From Voacanga thouarsii (lineage: Eukaryota > Streptophyta > Magnoliopsida > Gentianales > Apocynaceae): DNA of 64,000 nt. Location: positions 2,976,001 to 3,040,000 of the forward strand of contig JANUWF010001659.1 in assembly GCA_026120185.1 (NCBI GenBank), in the 5' to 3' direction. Below the pieces are notes generated by a model, which had not been told where the DNA came from, ran no database searches, and was given only the letters and a program-made list of their open reading frames with translations. Numbering within the stretch: position 1 is the first letter of the stretch; every line of letters begins with the position of its first letter. A program made the position numbers and the translations under genes. Positions 49,110-60,905 of the stretch are shown here, one piece after another.

Positions 49110-49640
49110 AAATTAACAAGTTAAAAGGTACTCTTGCTTGCTTGTTTTTATTGATCCATATTCATTTGATTTCTACTAGATAAGAAATAGAATATATAAT
49201 CTCACTATAGAAAATAACTTGTTAATAAAAAGATTAAAAATTTTAAATTCAGCTTAGTGTATGACAGACATTAGAAGGATAGAATATTTAAATCTTGAAT
49301 TAGGAGGAAAAACTAATATACAATAAATAGTAATAAACATAGACATAATTGTTACTTTCTTTCTCAGTATTCACATAGTTTGCATGGTGATAATTTGCAG
49401 TGTAATAGTCTTGTAGATCTAGTAATTAGTTTTGGAGAAAAATTAGAAACCCAAGAAAAGAAATTTTTTAATATTTGGGAAATAATATTGAAACATATTA
49501 AAGATAAAAATAAAATATTAGAACATTTAGCATAAAATTTAGAATATATTAAAGAACAAAAAAATATTATAACAAGAAGAGTAAAACACTTAGAATATTT
49601 AAAAGAAGAAACTAGTCAAAATAAAGAAATAATAGTTAAT
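49110..49640 (+). pseudogene. Lineage B N-terminal coat/coiled-coil segment
   Basis: Reads ISFGEKLETQEKKFFNIWE, then a Lys/Glu-rich coiled-coil-like stretch with KEQKNIITRRVKHLEYLK. A reverse-oriented copy is at 59600-60420. It ends within about 40 bp of the Copia LTR breakpoint. Confidence 0.6.
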
Positions 49641-49865
49641 AGGTTAAGAACAAATGTTTATGTGTTAAATAACTTGTGATCTATACCTCACTGTAAAAGA
49701 ACGCCATTCACATGGATCACTTATTTAAACACAATGGGTTTGTTCTAAACGAAATAATGCACAAACAAAAAATAAATTCATAAATAATTTCTGAAAATAA
49801 ATTCTTTCATTAAAATATTCGATTTTACATCAGAAACCTAGTTTAAGAGGGCAAACAATCCAACA

Positions 49866-50480
49866 AAGTCTACTTTAGGTATTGCTATATACCTACAGTC
49901 TATTTAGATGGTTAGATCAACATCTTCTTAGATAGTTGATTCTGGAGCCACTGACTATGTCTGTAACTCTTTGTAGGGGTTCAGAAGGTGCAAGACAAGA
50001 AGCTCTTAGAGCAATCACGAACACTAGGATGGTTGAGGGGCTATCGGTTCAAGAGCATTTGCTTAAGATGATTGCCTACTTCAAGAAGGCCGAGGTTCTA
50101 GGCGCAACGTTAGATCCTAAGAGCCAAACTGACATGGTTCTTAAAACCCTGCCTGATTTATATTCTCAGTTCAAGTTGAATTACAATATGAACAAGTTAA
50201 ATATGAATCTCACGGAGCTTATGAAAGAGCTCCAGGCGGCAGAGAAGATCATGAAGCCCATGTCAAAGGCTTTGGTCTCTCGTTCTGCTTCTTTTTTTGG
50301 AATTAAGGCAAAGGCTAAGAAATTCAAAAAGGGGGAAGGTCCAGAACAACGCAGGGGCCCAGCCCAAAATATCTGGTCAGGCCAAACCCAATAGGAAGCC
50401 CAAAGGCAAATGGTTCAAGTGTGGCAAGAACGGGCATTGGAAAAAAGATTGTCTGAACTTCTTAGCCAAGTCTACTTTAG
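49866..50480 (+). repeat. Tandem duplication (602-bp offset) of gag end and protease start
   Basis: 49866-49965 repeats 50468-50610 (protease start, WIVDSRATDHVCNSL in the second copy). 49966-50467 repeats 42940-43416 (gag C-terminal half with zinc knuckle CGKNGHWKKDC). Thus a gag-end plus protease-start unit was duplicated head to tail, and the reverse-strand LTR later entered the first unit. A further 33-bp duplication (GTCTATTTAGATGGTTAGATCAACA) is seen at 50500-50550. Confidence 0.88.
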
Positions 50481-53400
50481 GTATTGCTCTATACCTAGAG
50501 TCTATTTAGATGGTTAGATCAACAGAGTCTATTTAGATGGTTAGATCAACATCTTCTTGGATAGTTGATTCTAGAGCTACTGACCATGTTTGTAACTCTT
50601 TGCCGAGGTTCAGAAAGACAAGGAGACTCAGCAAGGGTGACCATGGATTTCAAGTAGGCAATGGAGCAAAAATATGGGCTAAAGCAGTGCGAGATCTTGA
50701 ACTTATTTTTTATTGTAATAGGAAGTTAATTTTAAAAAATATTTCATATATTTCTTGTTTTAAACAAAATTTGATTTCAATTTCTAAATTGATAAATCAA
50801 GGATATTCTGTTTCTTTCCATTCTGGTGTTTTCATCAGTAGATATGGTAATTTAATTTGTACAAGAAAATGGAAATCTCTTTTATATACATCCTATTTGA
50901 AATCAAGTAAATAATATTCAAACTAAACTTGATAATAAAAAGAGAAATGTCATATCAAATGACTCATATTTGTGGCATCTATGATTGGGATATATAAATC
51001 CCCATCAGATTTAGAGGCTAATCAGATGGGCCTTTAGGTTCATTGAGATTTGAAGAATAGCATTAGTGTGAATCTTGCTTTCAAGGTAAAATGACCAAAA
51101 GGTCCTTTACCAAAAAGACGGATAAAGCCATGGAAATACTAGCACTAGTTCATACGAATGTTTGTAGTCTGATGACTACACCAGTTAGGGGAGGTTACGA
51201 ATACTTCATCACTTTCATAGATGATCCTACTTGTTTTGGTTATATTTATCTGATAAGGTGCAAGTCTGACTCTTTTGATAATTTCAAGGAGTTTAAGGCT
51301 GAAGTAGAGCATTAAACAGGTAAATTAATTAAAACTTTGAGATCAGACCATAGTGGAGAGTACCTTCTCGGTGAGTTTAATGATTATTTGGTACATCACC
51401 ATATATTATCTCAGTTAACTATACTTGGGACTCTCCAGCAGAATGGAGTAGCTGAGAAAAGAAATAAAACTTTAGTGGAAATGGTCAGAAGCATGATGAG
51501 TCATGTGTCTCTTCCTATTTATTTTTAGGGGTATGACTTAGAAACAACGGCATATATTTTGAACTTGATGTCTTCCAAATCAGTACCTAAGACACCCTAT
51601 AAAATGTGGATTGGATGAAAGCCCAGTCTGAACCATCTCAAGATATAGAGCTGTCCAGCTTATGTGCTGACAAAAGGAAATAAGTTGGAACCAAGATCAG
51701 AGTTATGTTACTTTATTAGGTACCCAAAAAATGCAAGAGGTGGATATTTCTATCATCCTTAAGAGTATAAAGTACTTGCTAGTACTAATGCTAGATACTT
51801 AGAAGGTGAACAAGTTACTTCCATCTCGGGTTACAGTAGAATAGAGTTAGAAGAGAAGTTGGTCACTGATTCAACTTCAAGCACTTCTAAAACCCTGATC
51901 GATGAACAAAGAGAAACACTACTGGGTATTCCTATACAAATTGAGTTTCGTCATAGAGGAAAGATCACAAGATTTCCAGAAATGTGGACCGAAAAAATCT
52001 ATGATCTAGTCTCTGATTATTAGAAAAAAGATCACACTAGATACGAGGAGGCCATTATTGATGCAGATGCAGAAAAATGGCAGCTAGCCATAAATACTGA
52101 GATTAAGTCCATGTACCACAATCAGGTATGGAATCTTGTCACTGTACCTGATGGGATAAAACCCATTAGGTGTAAGTGGGTATACAAAAAGAAGAGAGGT
52201 GCAGATGGAAAGGTTGAAACATATAAAGCAAGGTTGGTTGCTAAAGATTATACTCAGAAAGAAGAGATCGATTATGAGGAGACCTTTTCACCAATAGCTA
52301 TGCTTAAATCTATTCAAATTCTCTTAGCCATCGTATGTCATTATGACTATGAGATATGGCTAATGGATATCAAGACGGCCTTCTTAAATGGTTACCTTAG
52401 TGAATACATCTATATGTCCCAGTCAGAAGGTTTTATTGCTAGAGATCAAGAACAAATGGTCTGTAAGCTTAGGAAGTCCATTTATGGACTTAAACAAGCG
52501 TCATGAGCATGGAACATACGTTTTGATGAAACTGTGAAAGCTTATGATTTTATTTAAAACGTGGATGAACCATATGTGTATAGGAAGTTAGACAGTGACA
52601 AAGTGATTTTCTTGGTACTTTATATAGATGACATTCTACTCATTAGAAATAATGTAGGGATATTGTCATCCGTTAAAGTTTGGCTATGTAGTCAATTTAG
52701 CATGAAAGATATGGGAGAAGCTAGCTACATTTTAAGTATTAAGCTTCTTAGAGATAGGAAACAGAGAATGTTAGGTTTATCGCAATTTGCTTATATTGAC
52801 AAGATATTGGTCAAGTACAGTATGGATCAATACAAAGGGGCTATTATACATTTTAGACATGGATTTTCCTTATCTTCCAAGTAGTGTCCTCAGACACAGA
52901 AAGACAATCAGAAAATGAGCAGGATCCCTTATGCTTCGGCTGTGAGAAGTCTCATGTTTGCTATACTTTGTACTAGGCTAGATATCTGCTTTACGGTAGG
53001 TATGGTAAGTAGATATCAATCAAACCCAAGAGAAGCTCACTGGTAAGCCATAAAGCATATACTCAAACATCTCAAGGAAACGAGATATTATATGTTTGTA
53101 TATCGTGCTGATGATTTAGTTCCTACCGGTTAAATAAACTTAAACTTCTAGGTGGATAAAGATGAAAGAAAATCCACTGGTGGATATGTCTTCACTTTGT
53201 CTGGAGGAGCTATCTTATGGAGAAGTATCAAATAATCCTGCATTGCTGATTCTACTATGGAAGCTGAGTACGTTACTATTTCAGAAGCTTCTAAAGAAGC
53301 TATGTGGCTCCGAAAGTTCCTCACAGAACTTGGAGTAGTACAGCACATAGATAGGCCTGCCACGATTTATTATGGCAACACTGAAGCGGTGTCACAATGC

Positions 53401-53607
53401 AAGGAACTTCGAAACCATAGGAAGGATAAGCACATAGAAATGAAGTATCACCTCATCCGGGAGTTCATCTGGAAATGGAAGATTGTGGTCAATCAGATTT
53501 CCTCTGTCAACAATTTGGCGGATCCCTTTATCAAGCCTTTGATAATAAAGGTGTTTCGCAGGCACTTAGATGTTATAGGGATAGGCACTTGTGGACTTTC
53601 TTAGTCT
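50481..53607 (+). pseudogene. Copia pol of the large element, broken
   Basis: Domain order is clear. The protease reads DSRATDHVCNSL (usual DSGA mutated to DSRA), and the GAG-pre-integrase WHL..G lies near 50968. Integrase shows EYFITFIDD near 51200, RSDHSGEYL near 51340 and LQQNGVAEKRNKTLVEM near 51435. Reverse transcriptase shows CKWVYKKKRGADGKVETYKA near 52165, MDIKTAFLNGYL near 52370, KSIYGLKQAS near 52475 and LVLYIDDILLI near 52615. RNase H ends DSTMEAEYVTISEASKEAMW near 53250 and DKHIEMKYHLIRE near 53425. At least nine in-frame stops (for example 51316, 51526, 52021, 52504, 52882, 53044, 53236) and the Gly-to-Arg protease change make it non-functional. Position and motif style suggest a Tork/SIRE-like lineage, not certain. 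Confidence 0.92.
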
Positions 53608-53627
53608 TTGTAGTGCAAGTAAGAGAT

Positions 53628-55358
53628 TATTGGAAAGTATACCTTCAAAGACTATGTATTCTATCTAAACATATTGCAATAAAATATTTATTCATTCAAT
53701 TTAGTTTGTTTCTTATATCATTGCACATTTAAGGTCCCAGTTTAACAAGTGATGGTCTAAGTATTGGGCTGTTCTTCACAGTAAGGTATAGACCATAGGT
53801 ACTTGTCATACAAGTAAAATCATTTGATAGAATTGGGCATTTCATCAAGGTAAGACTATTATGCCATAATTTTCAGTTAGGAATGGTTTACCTTGATTCA
53901 ATGAGTAGTTCACTCACATCATTAGCATAAGCCTATTTCGAATACGTAGAACTGGATTGTAGTGGTGTTCTCTTTTAAAGTACTATAATTATAGAGATGA
54001 GACCATTACTGCTAAAGTGTGGATGGATACCTTCATACTTGAGTGTGAGTTGGTGGTATACTTTGATATATGTTGGGTGAGATTTCTTTTGTGAGATCAA
54101 TATCCTTGTATGTTGGGTATATTACTCTAGTTTGTTAAGATGGATCATGCAACAGAGTTTCTATACTTCACTTAGTGAAGTTAAATCACCCCCTTGTGAT
54201 TGTCCAGGATAATTTAATAATCCAGGGCCCTAAGAACGTGACTCTAGAATATGTACTTTTGGGTAGCTTCCAATGATAAGCAAGTACATTAAAATGAGTC
54301 ATGGATTATCGGACTAGAGATCTAAGGATGGTATATGTCTTTGAGATGGGTGTTACTACATTTATCATGTCTCATTAATGGGTGTTACATAGAGGGGTAT
54401 TTCCATCATTTCGCCTGGAGGTCGGAGACATTGCTATAGCAATATTATTCTTGAGGTCAATATTTCCATATGGAGATCCATGAAAATATTTAAAATGGTA
54501 AAATGTAGCTATTTAGTAGTAAGGATATTTTGGTCATTTTAATAGCCATGAATAATATGTCGCTTGGTCTCTGGAGTAGCTCAAGTTACTTTGGTGTTGT
54601 TTAGACATAATCTGGGCTTAATGGATAATTATATGGAAGAGAATAAAATTTATTCTAAGAGTCTAATTAGAATTAATTAATTAGACTTAGGTTTTTATAA
54701 GGCCCAAAAAAGATAATTAATTAATTAAGAGAATTGGGTGAAATAAATTAATTATTTGAGTTGATATATGTTGACATATATTAAGAGTCCAATTAAAATT
54801 AATTAATTAGACAATTTAATAAGAATTGGGCCAGTCTTGGACTGATTATGAGCACAGCACCAAGCCCATTAGGGCTTAATGATTTCGGCCATTAGGGCTT
54901 GAGGAAGCCCTAAGGCTAGTTGAAATTAAGAGGAAAAGAGAAGAAAAAATGAACGACATTAATTTTCCTTTTCTCTCTGGTATGCTGTCTCTTCCTCACT
55001 CTTTGTTCCACATTCTTCTCTTCTGTCTCTCTTGGAGAGTATCTTGATTATCCAAAGAAGGAGCTTTCACCAAGCTAATCTAAGAGCAAGGTAGAGTCAT
55101 GCTCCGGAAGACGAAGAGAGAAAACTTGGAGACGCTTGATGCTTAGGAGTAGAAGATTGGTGGGAATACCGATTGAACCACAAGCACTTCCTTTTCCCCT
55201 TCCAAAACAAGTTCCAGTGCAACCCAGCCCTTTGTTGGTTAATCCGCTATTAATAAAGAAAAGTAAGTACTCTCTCCTAGATGTAACTCAGAAAATTTTC
55301 AGAAAACTAAAAAAATTTTCTCTACGCTTTCGTTAACATTTTTCGTTTTGATCCTTCA
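53628..55358 (+). repeat. 3' LTR of the large Copia element (1731 bp)
   Basis: Collinear with 39175-40960. The first dinucleotide is TA instead of TG; it ends TTTGATCCTTCA before AAGAT. A short purine-rich tract precedes it at 53617-53626. Small deletions, for example near 53820 and 54050, account for the shorter length. Confidence 0.92.
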
Positions 55359-56240
55359 AAGATTTCAAGAGAAGGAAGAAGAAAAGCTTGTCTATGAGTT
55401 TGGCTTTCTACCCTTTTTATAATATTTCTTGTATTCTTGTACTAAGAATGAATTTTTAATTGTAATGAAGGGTTGTTCCCTATTTTTGTGCTTTAGATTG
55501 ATGTATTTTCCTTAGATCTATGATTCTTGTTCTTGGGTATGTGGTTATTTGATCTTATTTGGCTATCTTTGGTTGAATGGGTTTTGATTGATTTATTTCA
55601 ATTGATTGTTCTTTCTTAATAAGTTCGAGAGATGGGGTTGAGGATAGAACACTCATTTGATTAGGCTAGCATTTGCCGTTTTCAATTAACTCGAGAGGGA
55701 TGTTGGAAATTAGGGCTAATAATTAAAGGGTTTATGAAATTGCCTAGAGATAGGAATTTTGTGACCTCTAGATGGTTTGGGATGTTGAGTAATGGTTAAT
55801 GCACCTTTAGGTTTGGTTGGTTAGGTAGAGATATCGATCAATCAAACATAGGGGTAGAAACCTCATAACTCGAGAGAGTGTGAGATTGACTTATGACTCA
55901 CTTCGGTGCCTAAAATTAGGAATTGTGGGTTCAAGAGATACTCATTTCTTAGGCCTTAAGTTGGGGACTTCCTCTTTGTTACATGGATTTTTCTTTTTTT
56001 CATTCATTAGGAGTATTATGACTCTCTCTTGTGTACAAGAACACAACCTCTCTTCTCATGTAGTTTGTTTACATCTCACATTTACTTTTGGCTAAACAAT
56101 TAGGAAAGAAGAAAGTACGAGTGATACCCCCTATTCCCTAAGGTTCTTCGATACTTGCCAACGACACTAGACTACAAGATAAGTACACTTGCCTCTATAT
56201 ATGTTTATTGTATAATTCTATTTGACATTTTAACTATTAA
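55359..56240 (+). repeat. Ty3-type LTR, right part
   Basis: This continues 38291-39174 after the Copia element. 'aagagaagg..aaaagcttgtctatgag' matches the reverse of 32030-32060, and the body mirrors 31200-31990 with 'ctcgagag' blocks. No coding capacity: the 71-codon frame at 55880-56095 has no motif. Confidence 0.6.
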
Positions 56241-56338
56241 AACTCATGTGTATGTTGAGCACAATGATTGGGATTTTCCACACACCTAATGCAAACAACA
56301 ATAAGTATATATATTTTTAAATTTTTTAAGAATTTCAT

Positions 56339-58638
56339 TAGGGGTGCTCAAGGTTTAGGACAGTTCGAGGATTTAGAAATCTCCAGTACTGTCCCAAAAG
56401 TTCAGTTCTTTCATATTCTTAGTACTAGTCCCAAACCATAATTTTGGAACCGGATAGGATGGATATTTAGATCTAGGTCCTAATGGAACAAAGACGGTTC
56501 TAATTCGATTTTCGAATATTTTTGAACATTTTTCACAAAAAATGTTGTTATCTACAAATTTGAAAAATACATGTTAATAATTCTTAAATTTTAATCTAAA
56601 ATAAAATTCTAAAATAAAACTGAAATAACCTTTATGACACTTTATATAATAATCTATATAATATACCTATACAATCCATATATTGTTGGGTATCTCAAAC
56701 TCGTATTCTATACGGCGCAGCAGAAAATAAACAAGATACCATCCCAAGATCCGCATATGTGTGGAAAACAAGACATAAAGAGATCAAAAGTAACAGCTTT
56801 TTACTTTTATTTGATCGTCCGAAGAATAAAAATTTCTTCTTTAAGTTGAGGCGCGATCAGCAATCCTCTTGATCCAACTTCACGAGAGTGGAACATCTAA
56901 CCACTATAATCACAGTGTGTGATTATCTCTAACAGTAATCCATACAAAGGAATACTCAAGCACCAAAATTTCCTGTGCTAGTAGAAAAAGATGGCAGCTA
57001 GGGTTGTTTGCTTCAAGAGCAACGAGAGAGAGAGAGAAGATCATGGCTGTTGTTTTTCGTGTGTTAATCATCTAGTTAAGGTTTCGTGTATCTCATCTAT
57101 ATGTTACACGAAAATCCCCTACCAAAACTAAGAATTCTAATCCTATTAGAATTCCCTAATTGTAATTGGAAACATCAAGTTCTCACAATTATAATTTAGA
57201 CTATAAATTATAACTAATTATAATTTGTCCATAACAACTTCTCTTTCTTTCAATTAACCCCACTATGTTATCAAATAACACATTGAGTATATAATCCTCT
57301 ATTGTGTGTGACCTATTAGATTTTCTAGTTAATTGGTAGAGAATATGAATTAATCCAAACGTCTTTGAGATTAATAATCCATAATTAATTAGAATTAATT
57401 TTATTAATTCTAATCAGGATTGGTTTATTAATTCATCAATTAATAAACCCATATTCCCAGATCATGAGTGGTATCTAGCAACACATCATGACCACCCAAG
57501 AGTCCAAGAAGTCAAGTGACTTGACATGAACCATTCAATAACAAACTTCGGTGCAATTAACTCTTTTCACCATACAATATCTCATTCGGTTTGAAGTACG
57601 GAATTAGTGGCAACTCTCTCCAGAATTAATTCTAGCCCGAATACAATAGTACTTGTTCCAGGAACCAACTACTCTAGATGTGTATCAATTGGAACTATTT
57701 TCAATATACAATCGCCTTAGCCAAGGACTTCTTGAATAGTAATTCCTACAAGTGGCCGTGAGATATTCGCCCATACTATTAGGAGTGGTGAATCCTTTGT
57801 TGACCCTCTTAACTACTTTCGTTTACCTCACAATGTACCCATTATCCATCTCATAGGCCACCCTCATTCAAGCTCCGAAGATTGGAATCAAAGTACAATG
57901 CTCAGCAAACAAAGTATTTTGGAGATTTCAAATCTAAGAATACTTGCACGTTTGCTATATTGAGATTATATCACTGGCACTAAATAGTTATCCATGTGAT
58001 TATCTCAAAGCTAGATCATCTAATAAACTTGTTCCATTAACAAGCATCCATGTGTTAACTTTGAATATCTCAATACTCACGGATATGAAAACCACCGCCT
58101 GATCAAATCAGGAAATCTAACACATGCTAGTCTTAACGCATTAATGATGTCATATCTCATTAATACTACAACTAGAGACTATTTAAGCACTAATACTATA
58201 TAGTGTAGTAGGAATCTCATATCATGATCTCTATCATGATTTCCTTAACACAGTGTTGTATTTGGGACTTTATCGAACAGTTATATTACTTAAAAGTAAA
58301 CAAAAGAAACTGTAAGATAAATAATGCCTTTTATTAAAATAAAATGTGTCATATACAATGTACAAGTGATTGCCTCTAGGGCACAACACTAACATATATA
58401 CCATATAATACTATACTATATAATCTATATATACATACTATATGTAGTATAATATACATATAATATACTATGTAATCTATTATATGTTAATCTATATAAT
58501 ATCTATCTATATAATCTAATAGTATACTATATAATCTATATATGCATACTATATATACAGTATAATATACATATAATATACTATATAATCTATTATATAC
58601 TATATGTATAACTAGAATCACTCTTATCATTCTTTTTA

Positions 58639-58678
<40 letters not shown>

Positions 58679-58875
58679 GTTCTAGTTTCAAATTTTCAGT
58701 TTAGGACAGTTTTTATACGGTTTGGAATGATTCTCAGTACGAATAATATATAAAAAATTTTGGGACAGTTCGGTTCAGGAAAAGTTGAAAGTGAACGGTT
58801 ATTTTCGATTCTAGTTCTTTTTGGTCCGGTTATTTGGATCAATTTGGTTATTCTCCAGTCCCGTGAGCAATCCTA
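56339..58875. mobile_element. Non-autonomous hAT element split by a Copia solo LTR
   Basis: Left end TAGGGGTGCTCAAGG and right end, reversed, TAGGATTGCTCACGG form inverted termini. The flanking 8-mers AATTTCAT and ACTTTCAC agree at six of eight positions. Subterminal zones carry mirrored 'gttcggttc/gaaccgg' motifs. Without the LTR at 56684-58394 it would be about 820 bp. A TA-run lies at about 58641-58673. Confidence 0.78.
56684..58394 (-). mobile_element. Copia-type solo LTR, 1711 bp, TSD TATAT
   Basis: Runs TGTTGGGTATCTC to CAACACTAACA. Flanked by TATAT at 56679-56683 and 58395-58399. Same family and orientation as 24002-25746; reversed relative to 1-709. A leader-like 'ggcagctagggttg' block lies near 56993. 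No internal region. Confidence 0.93.
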
Positions 58876-58883
58876 ACTTTCAC

Positions 58884-60424
58884 TAGTGACTAGTCTAAGT
58901 GTTATAGGTTCTATAATTACTAACAAGGATTCTACTGTACTGGATCTAAATAAACTTGTAGGAGAATGTAACCAACCTACTTGATATAATCTTCTAGGAT
59001 TTAGCTAATCTATATTTTGATTTCTATAAATTTCTACATCTCTATTTACATCTATAACTTCTTCTAACTAAATTTGTATGTTTTCTCTAGAATGCCTAAT
59101 CCTTTCTAAAATAGATGTTTCTACACTAATATTTTCATTTAAAGTCCTACTGAGTCCTATTAATCGCCTCATGATTTCTATAGATTATTTATTTTTTCTA
59201 TTGTTTCACTACCATAATGTTCTGAAGATAAATATCCCAATTTATAAGTTATTTGTTTTTTTTTCTGTTTTCTATCTACTAGAATTCTACTGAATTTATC
59301 TGTAAGTTTATTTATCTCTTTTTCTAAGCTTAAAGCTACCAATCTTTTTTCTATAGTTCCTAATTTTTCACAGATATTAATTATTAATGCTATTTGTATA
59401 TTATTTTGTTTTAGGTAATTTTATCTTAATTAGACATTCCTAAGTAATCAGTAAATCCTAAAGATTCTGGATTATACTTTTTAAATTCTACAAAGGACTT
59501 TTTATAATCTAAATTATCTTCTAAAGATATTAGCTAAGATTTTTTTCTATATTATTTAATATTTTATTTATTTCTAGATAAAACTTTTCTATTTCTTAGG
59601 AATGCTTTTCAAATTTGACTATTATTTCTTTATTTTGGCTAGTTTCTCCGTTTAAATATTCTAAGTGTTTTACTCTTCTTATTATAGTATTATTTTGTTC
59701 TTTAATATATTCAAAATTTTTTGCTAAATGTTCTAATATTTTATTTTTCTCTTTAATATGTTTTAATATTTTTTCCCAAATATTACACGTTTTCTTTTCT
59801 TGGGCTTCTAATTTTTCTCCAAAACTAATTACTAGATCTACAAGACTATTACATTGTAAATGATAATCGCCTCATGATTTCTATTGATTACTTATTTTTT
59901 CTGTGTTTTTCACTATCGGAATTTTGAAGGTAAATATCCAAATTTATAGGTTATTTATCTTTTCTTTTTTCTATATACTGGAATTCTACTGAATTTATCT
60001 GTAAGTTTATCTATGTCTTTTTCTAAGCTTAAAGCTACTAATCTTTTTTCTATAGTTTCTATTTTTTTCCCAGATTTTAATTAATAATGCTATTTGTATT
60101 TTCTCCAAAACTAATTACTAGATCTACAAGACTATTGCACTACAAATTATCACTGTGCAAATTATGTGAATACTAAGAAGGAAAGTAACAATTATGTCTG
60201 TGTTTATTACTATATATTGTATTCTTAGTTTTTCCTACTAATTCAAGATTTAATATTCTATCCTTCTAGTGTTTGTCATACACCAAGCTGAATTTAAATT
60301 TTCTAATCTTTTTGTTAACAAGTTATTTTCTACACTGAGATTATATATTCTATTACTTATCTAGTAGAAATCAAACGAATATGGATCAATAAAAACAAGC
60401 AAGCAAGAGTATCTTTTAAAAACA
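58884..60424 (-). pseudogene. Rearranged lineage B pararetroviral DNA (coiled-coil region), minus strand
   Basis: Minus-strand reading gives Lys/Asn-rich coiled-coil-like peptides. 59640-59850 is the reverse of 49400-49640 and 60100-60420 the reverse of 49110-49440. A segment of about 240 bp is directly duplicated (59158-59400 and 59865-60100). No open frame longer than about 80 codons is credible. Confidence 0.55.
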
Positions 60425-60905
60425 GAACAATACATTGCAAATATAGAAGAAGAATATAATAAATATGTAGAATATATGAATGCTGCTTCTCACTCTACTG
60501 CATCTAGTAATCCTTATCTTTCTTCACTTCCAATAGCACCACAACAAGTAGTTGTTAGTTATTATGGTCCAGGAAATTTACCGAAAATGACATATAGTGA
60601 TTATAAAGAAATGTAATCAGAAACAGCACCCAAAGGAAAAAGATAACCTCTAGGAACAATAGATAACAAGATATTAATAGATAATGGTAGAATGTTAAAT
60701 CTAGCAGTTCATGACTCACAATTGTGAAAAGAAGTAATAGATACTTGGAAATATTTAGTTGTACAACATTATATTCAACAAAATTTTGATCATACAGTAG
60801 AAGAAATGTATAGTTATTTAAAAACCTTTTTAGGAAAAACAACTAGAGTAGCTTGGGAAAAATATAAAGAAAATTTTCCATTAGAATTAGCAAATGATTT
60901 CTTCT
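60425..60905 (+). pseudogene. Lineage B coat-protein fragment, plus strand
   Basis: Reads ASHSTASSNPYLSS, YYGPGNLPKMTYSDYKE, a stop, then EVIDTWKYLVVQHYIQ and KTTRVAWEKYKENFP. It is a near-copy, on the opposite strand, of 46850-47280. It ends at about 60905, where the viral strand flips again. Confidence 0.72.

Larger units (their letters stand above)
43417..49865 (-). mobile_element. Reverse-strand Copia solo LTR, TSD AAGTC, itself split by pararetroviral DNA
   Basis: LTR sequence occupies 43417-45113 and 49680-49865. Read on the minus strand it starts TGTTGGATTGTTTGCC and follows the same block order as 39175-40960: a 'ttctttTacagtgaggtatagat' block, 'atttcgaatacgtag', 'gttagttaagac', 'cttgtggttgtcc' and 'aggggtattttagtcatttc'. 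The flanking AAGTC at 43412-43416 and 49866-49870 is a perfect 5-bp duplication, so this is a solo LTR of a sister family. The lower edge begins CGATGGG, probably a mutated TG terminus. About 100 bp of LTR are lost at the inner breakpoint. Confidence 0.8.
39175..55358 (+). mobile_element. Copia element with both LTRs, TSD AAGAT, 16.2 kb because of nested insertions
   Basis: LTRs lie at 39175-40960 and 53628-55358. The 5-bp duplication AAGAT (39170-39174, 55359-55363) is perfect. Internally there are an initiator-Met primer site, gag, and protease-integrase-reverse transcriptase-RNase H in Copia order. A reverse-oriented Copia solo LTR splits the gag/protease junction, and that LTR carries a pararetroviral cluster. 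Without those the element would be about 9.7 kb. A 602-bp tandem duplication of gag-end/protease-start lies at the junction. The LTRs differ in length and by many substitutions, and pol has several stops, so it is old and inactive. Confidence 0.93.
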
